IMG/VR virus record: IMGVR_UViG_3300044695_003856
Coordinates: 1-64,000 of that record
Length of the DNA stretch: 64,000 nucleotides
Source of the DNA: a virus
Reading direction: 5' to 3' (one strand)
Under the pieces are notes generated by a model. The model had not been told where the DNA came from. It worked only from the letters and a program-made list of their open reading frames with translations, and did no database searches. The stretch's first letter is position 1; every line of letters starts with the position of its first letter. Positions 56,652 through 63,081 of this stretch are shown in pieces. The position numbers and the translations under genes were made by a program.

Positions 56652-56959
56652 ACACACACACCGTTTCCAAATGCAGGGTAAGCGTTATGGCCTACCTCAG
56701 ACAACATCTTGATTTCGTCAAGACCACCGAAGAGTTCTTCGGTCAAGACCCAGTGTCCCTTCCTCCCGATCATGTCGGGGGGATATGGGTATCCGGGGAG
56801 AACGGAGACACCTACCGACGCAAGAGGATCTTCAACTACTACAACGAATCGTCCGACTACACGGGCGGTGTGCTTCGTCAATTTACTGAAGCACTAGCTA
56901 ATTACGGATGGTACTGCGAGTGGTACGACGCCGGCACTGTACACATTTACCCTTACTAA
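56648..56959 (+). CDS. Protein of unknown function
   Basis: A 103-residue protein (HTVSKCRVSVMAYLRQHLDF, GIWVSGENGDTYRRKRIFNY, NYGWYCEWYDAGTVHIYPY). The ATG at 56648 overlaps the previous stop (ATGA) and is preferred over an upstream in-frame start. Aromatic-rich at the end. No family recognised. Confidence 0.62.
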   Translation: MNTHTVSKCRVSVMAYLRQHLDFVKTTEEFFGQDPVSLPPDHVGGIWVSGENGDTYRRKRIFNYYNESSDYTGGVLRQFTEALANYGWYCEWYDAGTVHIYPY

Positions 56960-56969
56960 ACCAAAACAA

Positions 56970-57245
56970 ATGAAATACCATAGAACAAAAGATGGGGAAA
57001 AGATTTTGCTGACCGACTTAGAAACAGACCACCTCCAAAACATAATCAAATGGATTGAGCGAAAGGCGAAGGAAGGATTGACTATAAGAGTGGGTGGTGG
57101 CAGGTGTGCAGAAGATATGTGGTACGATGAAGAAACCTATTATGGTGAAAGAGCCAAAAGAGAACTTAACTTTTTAGACTACAAATCGGAATTAGAACGC
57201 AGGGTTCGCTTGTCAACAACGTCCAATCTAAACCCAAAACCATGA
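56970..57245 (+). CDS. Small conserved phage protein
   Basis: A 91-residue protein. DGEKILLTDLETDHLQNIIK, WIERKAKEGLTIRVGGG and EDMWYDEETYYGERAKRELN match a common family of short phage proteins, with HLxNIIxWIxxxA as core. It is coupled to the next gene by ATGA. Role unknown. Confidence 0.65.
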   Translation: MKYHRTKDGEKILLTDLETDHLQNIIKWIERKAKEGLTIRVGGGRCAEDMWYDEETYYGERAKRELNFLDYKSELERRVRLSTTSNLNPKP

Positions 57246-57529
57246 AACTAGAAATCGGAAAAACATATCTAACCAAACACGGCAGATTTGTAAAAATCGA
57301 AAAAGAACCTTGGGAGGGAATATTCAACGGTGAATATGAAAAAGATGGAAGAGATGATTTTACTAGTAGATGGAAAACTGATGGTAGAGCTTGGAATTTC
57401 TTGTTTATGAGTGGTGAATTTTATACTCCCGAACACGACATCCTGATGGAAGATTGTGATGAAGCGAGGGTAATTTCCGAACAAATGAAATCAGAAAGAA
57501 AACAAAAGGCTTACGAAGAAACAAACTGA
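57242..57529 (+). CDS. Small protein of unknown function, SH3-like start
   Basis: A 95-residue protein. LEIGKTYLTKHGRFVKIEKE resembles the beginning of an SH3-like barrel; the rest is charged and aromatic-rich. AT-rich composition. No family recognised. Confidence 0.6.
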   Translation: MKLEIGKTYLTKHGRFVKIEKEPWEGIFNGEYEKDGRDDFTSRWKTDGRAWNFLFMSGEFYTPEHDILMEDCDEARVISEQMKSERKQKAYEETN

Positions 57530-57597
57530 ACAAAATGATTTTTAGTGGCAAATAATCTATCGAATTACATTATCATCAACAACTAAACCCAAAAACT

Positions 57598-57741
57598 ATG
57601 AAAAAGAAATTCTACAGATTGACATGGGGTGGTGGCATGGCTCAAATTTGTTGCGGCAAGTTAGAGACAGTCGCCATCCTATTCGACCTCCTTGAGCAAG
57701 GTCAATCAGTAAAAGTTGTGCAAATTGAAAAAACATCCTAA
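57598..57741 (+). CDS. Very small protein of unknown function
   Basis: A 47-residue protein (MKKKFYRLTWGGGMAQICCG, KLETVAILFDLLEQGQSVKV) with a Cys pair. It lies in a 68-base gap plus its own frame. The same leader type (AACCCAAAAACT) precedes it. Function unknown. Confidence 0.5.
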   Translation: MKKKFYRLTWGGGMAQICCGKLETVAILFDLLEQGQSVKVVQIEKTS

Positions 57742-57753
57742 ACCCCTACAACC

Positions 57754-57924
57754 ATGCCTACAATCTATCCAACCGGTCAGCACGCAGAGTCGCTGATTAA
57801 GTACCACGTCGAGCGTATCCAAGCCATGGAGCGCGAGCTAGCCAACGTCAAGCAGGAGAACGAACTACTGCATTCCATCATCAAACAACAAGCCTCTAAA
57901 GAGGCGCAAATCGTTAAGCCATGA
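57754..57924 (+). CDS. Small coiled-coil protein
   Basis: A 56-residue protein with one coiled coil (about 12-45, YHVERIQAMERELANVKQEN). It is coupled to the next gene by ATGA. The coil suggests an oligomeric accessory factor, but no family is recognised. Confidence 0.55.
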   Translation: MPTIYPTGQHAESLIKYHVERIQAMERELANVKQENELLHSIIKQQASKEAQIVKP

Positions 57925-58163
57925 CCAACCTACTAACCCAATGCAATGCGGATGTGTATAAAGCCATCCTTGACATCAAAGAAAGCCAACCCGAAATTGG
58001 GGATAAACTCATCTCTATCCTGCAAGAAAACCGAGAATATTATCATATAACTCTTAGTGATATTCTTTGGTTTAGTGCCCATCTTCCTTGGCCAATCTGG
58101 GACCGCAAGGTCCACACCTTTCACCTACTATTCCAGTCCCAACAAACCACCACAATGCAATGA
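57921..58163 (+). CDS. Small conserved protein, paralogue of the gene at 1600
   Basis: An 80-residue protein with CNADVYKAILDIKESQPEIG, YYHITLSDILWFSAHLPWPI and WDRKVHTFHLLFQSQQTT. The arrangement and several blocks are identical in the paralogue at 1600-1839. Both copies end with an ATGA overlap to their next gene. Function unknown; the retention of two copies suggests a useful early role. Confidence 0.75.
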   Translation: MTNLLTQCNADVYKAILDIKESQPEIGDKLISILQENREYYHITLSDILWFSAHLPWPIWDRKVHTFHLLFQSQQTTTMQ

Positions 58164-58447
58164 AGAAAGCCCCAAGCCTGTACGACAGGATTAAAGAGCC
58201 CTACCGCCAAGCCATACTCGATAGCCTGGACCAGTACCCCAAGGGCGCGTCAAGAGTCATCGAGACTCTCCGATCCAAGCAAGACCCGCTCAAGCTTACC
58301 ATCGAGGAGATGCTTGACATGGGTACATTCGCCTTCAGCTCAGAAGACAAGAGCAAGTTCACCAAGCGTAGCCAACACGCCGTGTACGCCTTCTGTGAGC
58401 AGTTCTTCAACCAAGTAGAAACCGAAGAACATGTACGGATTCATTAA
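58160..58447 (+). CDS. Small protein of unknown function
   Basis: A 95-residue protein (APSLYDRIKEPYRQAILDSL, SRVIETLRSKQDPLKLTIEE) of mostly helical type. The ATG at 58160 overlaps the previous stop. It overlaps the next gene by 17 bases. No family recognised. Confidence 0.62.
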   Translation: MKKAPSLYDRIKEPYRQAILDSLDQYPKGASRVIETLRSKQDPLKLTIEEMLDMGTFAFSSEDKSKFTKRSQHAVYAFCEQFFNQVETEEHVRIH

Positions 58448-58760
58448 CAGCAGAGGAGAGCACGCAGTCTTGGAGGCTGGGTACCTCGTTAAGAAAGCCG
58501 GCACGGAGATGCCTTACAATCGCAACATGGACAACATCATAGCGGCCATCAACAAGCACTGCCCTAACATGGACGCAAGCGAGTACATCATGCTTGACCG
58601 GATCGGGGCAACAGCAACGGTCGTGAAGTTCTTCAGCTCCTGCGATGAAGCACGTCGCTACGCTCGATCGTCTAAGCAGAAACGCTACATGGACGTGTCC
58701 ACATGGAGCCAACACCCCGTTGGTTTGCGTCAAGCCATCTGGGACCTACTAACGCAGTAA
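58431..58760 (+). CDS. Small protein of unknown function
   Basis: A 109-residue protein starting MYGFINSRGEHAVLEAGYLV, with SSCDEARRYARSSKQKRYMD and QHPVGLRQAIWDLLTQ at the end. Basic in the second half. The stop and the next start overlap by one base (TAATG). No family recognised. Confidence 0.62.
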   Translation: MYGFINSRGEHAVLEAGYLVKKAGTEMPYNRNMDNIIAAINKHCPNMDASEYIMLDRIGATATVVKFFSSCDEARRYARSSKQKRYMDVSTWSQHPVGLRQAIWDLLTQ

Positions 58761-59107
58761 TGGCTACGCGTGGGAGGTCAGCTAGAGCCAAGGGCAACAG
58801 CTATGAATTAGCCATCAAGAACGAGCACATCGAGATGGGCTTCGGGGAGGTGTTCACCTCTCGCAACGAATCCAAGCGGATGGATGACAAAGGGGTTGAC
58901 CTGGTAGGTCTCCCCTACCACATCCAATGCAAGGCCGTGGAGAAGCTCTCACCGAGCATGCACAAGATCCTTTCAGACATGCCTAACGACCGCATCAGGG
59001 CCGTGTTCCACAAGCGGAACCGGTTAGGTAGTGTGGTGTGTCTGAACAAGGACGATTGGTATCGTATCTTACAACATCTCAACAAGACTAAATTCTTTAA
59101 GAAATGA
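58760..59107 (+). CDS. PD-(D/E)XK nuclease, Holliday-junction-resolvase-like
   Basis: A 115-residue protein. GNSYELAIKNEHIEMGFGEV supplies the Glu, KRMDDKGVDLVGLPYHIQCK the Asp and the Q-x-K metal/catalytic core, in the order of the restriction-endonuclease fold. The size is that of small phage resolvases and recombination nucleases. Probable role: cutting branched DNA or processing ends. The start at 58760 is preferred over 58703 because it abuts the previous stop. Confidence 0.75.
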   Translation: MATRGRSARAKGNSYELAIKNEHIEMGFGEVFTSRNESKRMDDKGVDLVGLPYHIQCKAVEKLSPSMHKILSDMPNDRIRAVFHKRNRLGSVVCLNKDDWYRILQHLNKTKFFKK

Positions 59108-59334
59108 AACAGGAAGAACGTACCTACAACATGATCGTTGACGATATACCCTTTGAGGTAACCGTCTCCATATCCGAGAGCATGACGCTACGAGGGCTGT
59201 CGCCCTGTGGCTACCTGGTCAAGCACGTCTGCATTGTTGGATCGCGTGGGCATAAGCTAGGCGTCAACATGAACGAGCTACCCTTTGATATCGCTGATGC
59301 AATCCATAAAAAACTGAACGATGAAACAACTTGA
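59104..59334 (+). CDS. Small protein of unknown function
   Basis: A 76-residue beta-rich protein (YNMIVDDIPFEVTVSISESM, GYLVKHVCIVGSRGHKLGVN). It is coupled to both neighbours. No family recognised. Confidence 0.6.
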   Translation: MKQEERTYNMIVDDIPFEVTVSISESMTLRGLSPCGYLVKHVCIVGSRGHKLGVNMNELPFDIADAIHKKLNDETT

Positions 59335-59473
59335 CATCATTTTTACAGCACTGCTGAGTGGAAAGTCCATTCGTGTCGTGAAACGCTACCTCCAGATGAA
59401 GTACAAGATGGACGTATCGGACGAAGTATTACGTAACAGAAAGAAGCAAATGAAAGGAGAGAAGAATGTCTAG
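59321..59473 (+). CDS. Very small basic protein
   Basis: A 50-residue basic helical protein (MKQLDIIFTALLSGKSIRVV, then MKYKMDVSDEVLRNRKKQMK). It overlaps both neighbouring genes, which supports its being translated. Its HTH-like look (KSIRVVKRYLQ) is too short to be sure. Function unknown. Confidence 0.5.
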   Translation: MKQLDIIFTALLSGKSIRVVKRYLQMKYKMDVSDEVLRNRKKQMKGEKNV

Positions 59474-59909
59474 TCGATTTTTCGGGAACACAGAACAAAT
59501 CTGTGACCCTACCTTGTACCCTTACTTGGTCTCGCACAATCGAGACAGGAAGGAGATGATTGTACGCAGGATCTACCAGCGTGGTGACCTGCTCTTGGAG
59601 TGCGAGAAGGAGTTCGTGGATTTAACCAAGACTCCCGATGCCGAGGAGAACGACGTATGGAAGTGCGTCTTCCGGAAGAACCGTATGCGCATGAATGCCG
59701 AGATGCCATACGAGAAGATGGTGTACGCCTTTCGGTCCTTCTTCAGCCCTGACGAAGTGAAGACCAAGTACGATCCGGAGATGGTCAGCGACATCTTGAA
59801 GATGTCGGACGATGGAGCTACGAGAGCAGAGGTTTGCAAGAAACACTCCATAACGACCGCGTCCTTCATGTCCATTATGCGACAGTTGTCGCAACAAGAA
59901 TCCAAATAA
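59466..59909 (+). CDS. Protein with C-terminal helix-turn-helix
   Basis: A 147-residue protein. The last 35 residues (MVSDILKMSDDGATRAEVCK, KHSITTASFMSIMRQLSQQ) form a helix-turn-helix of the type in resolvases and transposases. The first part is charged (RRIYQRGDLLLECEKEFVDL). Probably a DNA-binding regulator or processing factor. A promoter for the next gene begins directly after its stop codon. Confidence 0.65.
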   Translation: MSSRFFGNTEQICDPTLYPYLVSHNRDRKEMIVRRIYQRGDLLLECEKEFVDLTKTPDAEENDVWKCVFRKNRMRMNAEMPYEKMVYAFRSFFSPDEVKTKYDPEMVSDILKMSDDGATRAEVCKKHSITTASFMSIMRQLSQQESK

Positions 59910-59941
59910 TTTGGAAGTTCACGAATTAATTATTACCTTTA
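59910..59941 (+). promoter_or_regulatory. Promoter of the TTTA variant for the SSB-tailed gene
   Basis: TTTG at 59910-59913, a 20-base spacer and TACCTTTA at 59934-59941, ahead of the ATG at 59963. Confidence 0.62.
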
Positions 59942-59962
59942 CCATCAACAATTAAACCCCCC

Positions 59963-60244
59963 ATGCAAATGGAAAAAAAACCCAAAATCTGGGCTGACGG
60001 AATGTCCGTTAAAGCCTCCTTGCGTAATGGCAAGTCACTCATCTCTACATCCTACAACGTGGAGAAGTTCTGTGCATTCCTTCGTAAGCATGCCAACGAG
60101 AAAGGCTATGTGAACGTAGACTCTTGGGAGAAGGATCAGCCAGGCAAGTTCGGAGACACGCACAGCGCTTCGCTGAACGACTACAAGCCTACTTCTAAGC
60201 CGGCCAATGTCCCACAAGAGGAAGAGGCTGACATGCCGTTCTAA
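59963..60244 (+). CDS. SSB-tailed small protein, possible ssDNA-binding protein
   Basis: A 93-residue protein: a beta-rich core (MSVKASLRNGKSLISTSYNV, FCAFLRKHANEKGYVNVDSW), a Lys/Pro linker and an acidic tail ending EEEADMPF. The ending is like the SSB tip that docks helicase, polymerase and repair partners. The fusion protein at 3040 also ends DMPF. It is not a normal OB-fold SSB by length (usual is 110-180), so a divergent or partial SSB is possible. Monocistronic: own promoter and terminator. Confidence 0.58.
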   Translation: MQMEKKPKIWADGMSVKASLRNGKSLISTSYNVEKFCAFLRKHANEKGYVNVDSWEKDQPGKFGDTHSASLNDYKPTSKPANVPQEEEADMPF

Positions 60245-60267
60245 ACGAACTGCCGATAGTGAGAAGA

Positions 60268-60292
60268 GGGGAGCTTAGGCTCCCCTTTTTTT
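60268..60292 (+). terminator. Intrinsic terminator after the SSB-tailed gene
   Basis: GGGGAGC pairs with GCTCCCC around TTAG and is followed by seven T. Confidence 0.9.
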
Positions 60293-60293
60293 A

Positions 60294-60301
60294 TATCTTT
60301 A
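60294..60301 (+). promoter_or_regulatory. Promoter of the TTTA variant, probably leaderless transcript
   Basis: TATCTTTA, then CCTT and the ATG at 60306. The box begins just after the T-tract of the preceding terminator. Confidence 0.5.
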
Positions 60302-60305
60302 CCTT

Positions 60306-60644
60306 ATGAGAACATACCCCGAAGAAGTGATGTTTGCCCTTATTGGCTACGCCTATGAGGTCACATCCATACCGCCAGAAGTTATCGCATCGCCTGAGTA
60401 CGCCAACAAGGTCGCAGATGTCCGGGTAATCATTGCCGACATCGCCTTTATGAACTACACCTTGTCCATGGTTGACATCGCTAAGGCGATGAACATTTCT
60501 AGGCAAACCGTTCGGGATTACATTGAGCGGTACGCCCTGGTCATGCGGGAGAACGGAGACTACTCCTTCATCCGCAGGATGATCTACCAACACACGGACG
60601 ATCACATGAGCACCAAGCGGAAAGCTTATTTCTGCGCAGAGTAA
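60306..60644 (+). CDS. Helix-turn-helix protein
   Basis: A 112-residue helical protein. MVDIAKAMNISRQTVRDYIE is a clear helix-turn-helix, placed after a helical pair (VADVRVIIADIAFMNYTLS). Its surroundings resemble the DNA-binding end of DnaA, but there is no ATPase part. Between terminators, with its own promoter, it is likely a small regulator or an origin-binding factor. Confidence 0.65.
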   Translation: MRTYPEEVMFALIGYAYEVTSIPPEVIASPEYANKVADVRVIIADIAFMNYTLSMVDIAKAMNISRQTVRDYIERYALVMRENGDYSFIRRMIYQHTDDHMSTKRKAYFCAE

Positions 60645-60671
60645 AGGGCACCTTGAGTGCCCTCTTTTTTG
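60645..60671 (+). terminator. Intrinsic terminator after the HTH gene
   Basis: AGGGCAC (60645-60651) pairs with GTGCCCT (60657-60663) around CTTGA, then CTTTTTT. Confidence 0.88.
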
Positions 60672-60692
60672 TTATTAAAGTAAACAATAGCC

Positions 60693-61247
60693 ATGCATAC
60701 AATCTACATCAAGAAGGACAAAAACTGGGCTGAGAACGACTATATGGTCCCCACCATGGGGACGATATGGAAACGTACCTACATGCTCACTGAGAGCTGC
60801 CGACACGCCACAAAGGGCGGTTATGGCATCAACAAGCTCTGGGGCATATCTGGGAGACCTTACCACAAGAGAAACTCGGTACGCGTCTGCTGGATGCCGG
60901 AGGGGGATGTATTCAGAATTTATGCCACATCCTATGTGAATGGCACCAGGGAGATCCGTGGTATGGCCACGGTGCGTCCTGGCGAGGAGATTCACTGCTT
61001 AATCTCCAACCAAGGGAACAACGCTTCGGTGTGCATTAACGGGGTTTGTACCACCTTCAAGGTGCGTCTGCCATTTATCACCTATGCCCTACCGGTCTAC
61101 TTTGGTGGGATCCTGCCGGCTCCCCATGACATGGAGGTCCTTTGGGTGGATGCTCCCTTCTATCGCCACTTAGCTCGGTCCTGCCGAGACTTCTTCACCA
61201 AGACCTTGGCTTTCTTGGGGGTTCGTAAACCATCCATGGAGCGGTGA
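60693..61247 (+). CDS. Beta-rich protein of unknown function
   Basis: A 184-residue protein: MHTIYIKKDKNWAENDYMVP, RNSVRVCWMPEGDVFRIYAT, YVNGTREIRGMATVRPGEEI and PVYFGGILPAPHDMEVLWVD. The last block (YFGGxxPAPHDM) is shared by several Bacteroidota hypothetical proteins with a jelly-roll look. A carbohydrate-related role is possible. Its 3' end overlaps the convergent gene at 61160 by 88 bases, so at least one of the two ends may be poorly expressed. Confidence 0.65.
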   Translation: MHTIYIKKDKNWAENDYMVPTMGTIWKRTYMLTESCRHATKGGYGINKLWGISGRPYHKRNSVRVCWMPEGDVFRIYATSYVNGTREIRGMATVRPGEEIHCLISNQGNNASVCINGVCTTFKVRLPFITYALPVYFGGILPAPHDMEVLWVDAPFYRHLARSCRDFFTKTLAFLGVRKPSMER

Positions 61248-61432
61248 TTAATGACGATGTAAAGCCGGTTGTCATGCTTGACGTGGTCAATCCGATCGGC
61301 GGTGATGAGGTGGTAAACCTGTTCGTAGCTCATCCAAGCTTTAAATCGCTCCTTGTAGACATCGATGTAGTGTTCGATGGTCAGGAGTGGGTAGTTGGCC
61401 TTCTTACAAAGCTCAAGGCTTATCCTGGGCAT
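61160..61432 (-). CDS. Small DNA-binding protein, excisionase/MerR-like HTH
   Basis: A 90-residue basic protein. WMSYEQVYHLITADRIDHVK plus HDNRLYIVINHRSMDGLRTP is similar to the HTH_17 helix-turn-helix with wing of excisionases and small regulators. It starts inside the next leftward gene by 20 bases and ends within the convergent rightward gene. A regulator of nearby expression is the likely role. Confidence 0.6.
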   Translation of the reverse strand: MPRISLELCKKANYPLLTIEHYIDVYKERFKAWMSYEQVYHLITADRIDHVKHDNRLYIVINHRSMDGLRTPKKAKVLVKKSRQDRAKWR

Positions 61433-61664
61433 CGAGGTCTCTTATGATACGCTTGAGGTAGATGGCTAGGTCTAAGGCTTCTTCCAGGGCATGCTGTGCC
61501 CAGTCCCGCAGGGACAGGTCATTACGAGTCATGGTGGTGCCATACTTGGCATACCCTTTCTTGGACCTCTCCTTGATTTCCAATATGACGCTCTCTTCCA
61601 CCGAAAAGTCGGGCTTTGCGTTGTAATTCACGTTTATTTTGCCGTAGCTTGTGTCTTGTTCCAT
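61413..61664 (-). CDS. Small MazG-like all-alpha protein (dATP/dGTP pyrophosphohydrolase-like)
   Basis: An 83-residue protein. EIKERSKKGYAKYGTTMTRN and WAQHALEEALDLAIYLKRII are the conserved blocks of phage proteins in the all-alpha NTP-pyrophosphatase group (EExLDxxIYL; KYGTxxxR). The function may be dNTP clean-up or pool adjustment. It is transcribed leftward against the surrounding early genes, divergent to the gene at 61687. Confidence 0.65.
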   Translation of the reverse strand: MEQDTSYGKINVNYNAKPDFSVEESVILEIKERSKKGYAKYGTTMTRNDLSLRDWAQHALEEALDLAIYLKRIIRDLDAQDKP

Positions 61665-61686
61665 ATCGCTAAGTTAACCGAAAACC

Positions 61687-61920
61687 ATGAAGAAAGTTCA
61701 TTTCATCCCATGTGACGACATTCAGACCAACCATACGATCCACGTATGCACCTGCCAACCGGTGGTCAAGAAGGAACAATCCGGCGAGGATGGGCCCTTC
61801 ATTGGCATCTACCACCGCTACACGGACAACAAGGGCTACATCAAGGAGGTCTGTCGGGATCTGGGCGTATCAACGCCCAAGTTCAGTTACATACAGATTT
61901 CACAAGATGCTGTCACTTAA
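61687..61920 (+). CDS. Small protein of unknown function
   Basis: A 77-residue protein (KKVHFIPCDDIQTNHTIHVC, IGIYHRYTDNKGYIKEVCRD) with three cysteines. It ends just ahead of the large RNA candidate. No family recognised. Confidence 0.6.
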   Translation: MKKVHFIPCDDIQTNHTIHVCTCQPVVKKEQSGEDGPFIGIYHRYTDNKGYIKEVCRDLGVSTPKFSYIQISQDAVT

Positions 61921-61981
61921 TCAGAAACATATCTGAATAAAAATAATCACCAAGTAGTCTTTTTATTACGAGAACCGACTA

Positions 61982-61989
61982 TAACTTTG
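61982..61989 (+). promoter_or_regulatory. Bacteroidota-type promoter (-7 box) for the large RNA
   Basis: TAACTTTG, within ACTATAACTTTGGG. There is a T-rich stretch (TCTTTTTA) about 20 bases upstream. No start codon followed by a long frame appears downstream until 62592, so a non-coding transcript is expected. Confidence 0.65.
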
Positions 61990-61994
61990 GGCTG

Positions 61995-62521
61995 TTAATA
62001 GCGCATGAGTTAGAGTTCAAGTCATAAGAGGATTACCTGAGTTCAGACCGTCTCAGCACAAAACTGGTCCAAACTTGCATTTCTAGTCGATGCTTGGTTC
62101 GAGCAAAGTAAAGTCCCACAGCAAGCGCCTTCGAAACTCCTTTATTGGTTTCGTGATCCGCCTTCGGAGATACGCAGCTGACGGCATTCAAAATTAAAGT
62201 AAACCAATCAGGGGGCGGATCTTTCTGACCAAAGATTTGCCAAACTACCTTTGGCGAATCGCCTGGTCTTCTTTTCCGCCACCAAGCCTCCGGAGGGGTG
62301 GTTAAACCACAGCCCACCAACCGGTGGGCCAATGAGACCCAATGGGAACCAACCCGGAGGATGGCGAGGTAGTCATGCCTTCGGATTGGTAGTAGTGAAC
62401 CGTGGCGGATTGACGGGATGTGAGACATCTTTTTGAATTGTTTTTTCACCACCAAATGCTTGCGCCTTGGGGGAAGTATTTGAGTAGTGAGAGCCCCGGA
62501 CCACCTTGGGGGTGGCCGGGG
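61995..62521 (+). ncRNA. Large structured RNA candidate (about 440-530 nt)
   Basis: Perfect stems are seen at: 62037-62041/62052-62056 (CTGAG/CTCAG); 62132-62137/62148-62153 (CGAAAC/GTTTCG); 62155-62162/62214-62221 (GATCCGCC/GGCGGATC, closing a 51-base domain); 62227-62231/62264-62268 around 62234-62244/62250-62260 (11 bp, one G-U); 62276-62282/62402-62408 (CCGCCAC/GTGGCGG), enclosing 62287-62293/62354-62360, which in turn encloses hairpins at 62298-62310 and 62312-62329; and 62494-62499/62516-62521 with inner CCACC/GGTGG. GATGT/ACATC plus five T (62417-62434) may be an end. Domains, junctions and length recall GOLLD/ROOL-type ornate phage RNAs, but no class can be named. Confidence 0.68.
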
Positions 62522-62543
62522 GGACAGAACTATCGGGATGTAG

Positions 62544-62591
62544 TTGGGATTAGCGATCGGGGTTGTATATTTGGCGTGTAATAAACACGCC
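62544..62591 (+). promoter_or_regulatory. Promoter with palindrome touching the start codon
   Basis: TTG at 62544-62546, a 19-base spacer, and TATATTTG at 62566-62573. Directly after it, GGCGTGT (62573-62579) and ACACGCC (62585-62591) form a perfect inverted repeat that ends one base before the ATG at 62592. It may be an operator or, less likely, an RNA hairpin at the 5' end. Confidence 0.6.
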
Positions 62592-62921
62592 ATGAATAGC
62601 CCAGACATTGAACACAACGTTGGTTTCACCAACCCCGGAGCTACTCCGATGTACGAAATGCTTCTCTTTGTTTACCACTGGGGAGAGGATTTCAAGACCA
62701 AGAAGATGAAGACAGCCTTTGTCGAGAAGGCTAAAGCCCTTCTCGAGAGAGAGTACAAGATGATCGGGAAGGCTTACCAGGATGGTAAGAAATCCTCGAC
62801 TCCTGTGGAGGCTAAGAGCTACTACGCAGAAGCCTACCCGATGAACGGCAGAGCCGTTCACTTTGAAGATGAAGAAGGGTATAGGGATGCTAAGTTCATT
62901 GGTCTAAATCCGGAGGAATAG
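62592..62921 (+). CDS. Small protein of unknown function behind the large RNA
   Basis: A 109-residue protein starting MNSPDIEHNVGFTNPGATPM, with helical middle (KKMKTAFVEKAKALLEREYK) and an acidic end. The ATG at 62592 is preferred over the upstream start at 62544 because that would lie inside the promoter. It is the first gene downstream of the RNA and could be linked with it. No family recognised. Confidence 0.62.
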   Translation: MNSPDIEHNVGFTNPGATPMYEMLLFVYHWGEDFKTKKMKTAFVEKAKALLEREYKMIGKAYQDGKKSSTPVEAKSYYAEAYPMNGRAVHFEDEEGYRDAKFIGLNPEE

Positions 62922-62940
62922 TTTCCGTTTATGGGTAATT

Positions 62941-63009
62941 TATACCCTATCGGGAACCGAAAGTGCGTTTTTAGCGTTTATTTGATTTTGCCGTACCCAA
63001 TAGGGTATA
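62941..63009. promoter_or_regulatory. Two TATACCC operator-like motifs (second regulon site)
   Basis: TATACCCTATCGGGAACC at 62941-62958 and, on the minus strand, TATACCCTATTGGGTA at 62994-63009. They match the pair near 500-567. The second stands three bases before the -33 element of the following promoter. Confidence 0.55.
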
Positions 63010-63011
63010 TT

Positions 63012-63042
63012 TTTGCGTAAAGTAGTGAAATGCAATACTTTG
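63012..63042 (+). promoter_or_regulatory. Promoter for the terminal coiled-coil gene
   Basis: TTTG at 63012-63015, a 20-base spacer, and TACTTTG at 63036-63042, one base shorter than the usual box. The leader to the ATG at 63082 is about 30 bases. Confidence 0.5.
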
Positions 63043-63081
63043 TGCGTAATTTTACTCTTCTAAACCCCAACCCCCTAAAAA

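Noticed and set aside
62091-62104. tRNA T-arm-like GGTTCGAGC
   Set aside because: No acceptor, D-arm or anticodon arm can be built around it; it is a small hairpin of the larger RNA.
61995-62434. Group I or group II intron, RNase P RNA or tmRNA as the identity of the large RNA
   Set aside because: There are no flanking exons, no domain V-like hairpin or intron-encoded protein, and the conserved cores of RNase P and tmRNA are not visible.
62033-62632. 199-residue leftward open frame across the structured RNA region
   Set aside because: It has no recognisable motif, is rich in Pro, Arg and Trp as expected from GC-rich stems, lacks a promoter, and reads against the RNA promoter. It is best explained as chance openness.
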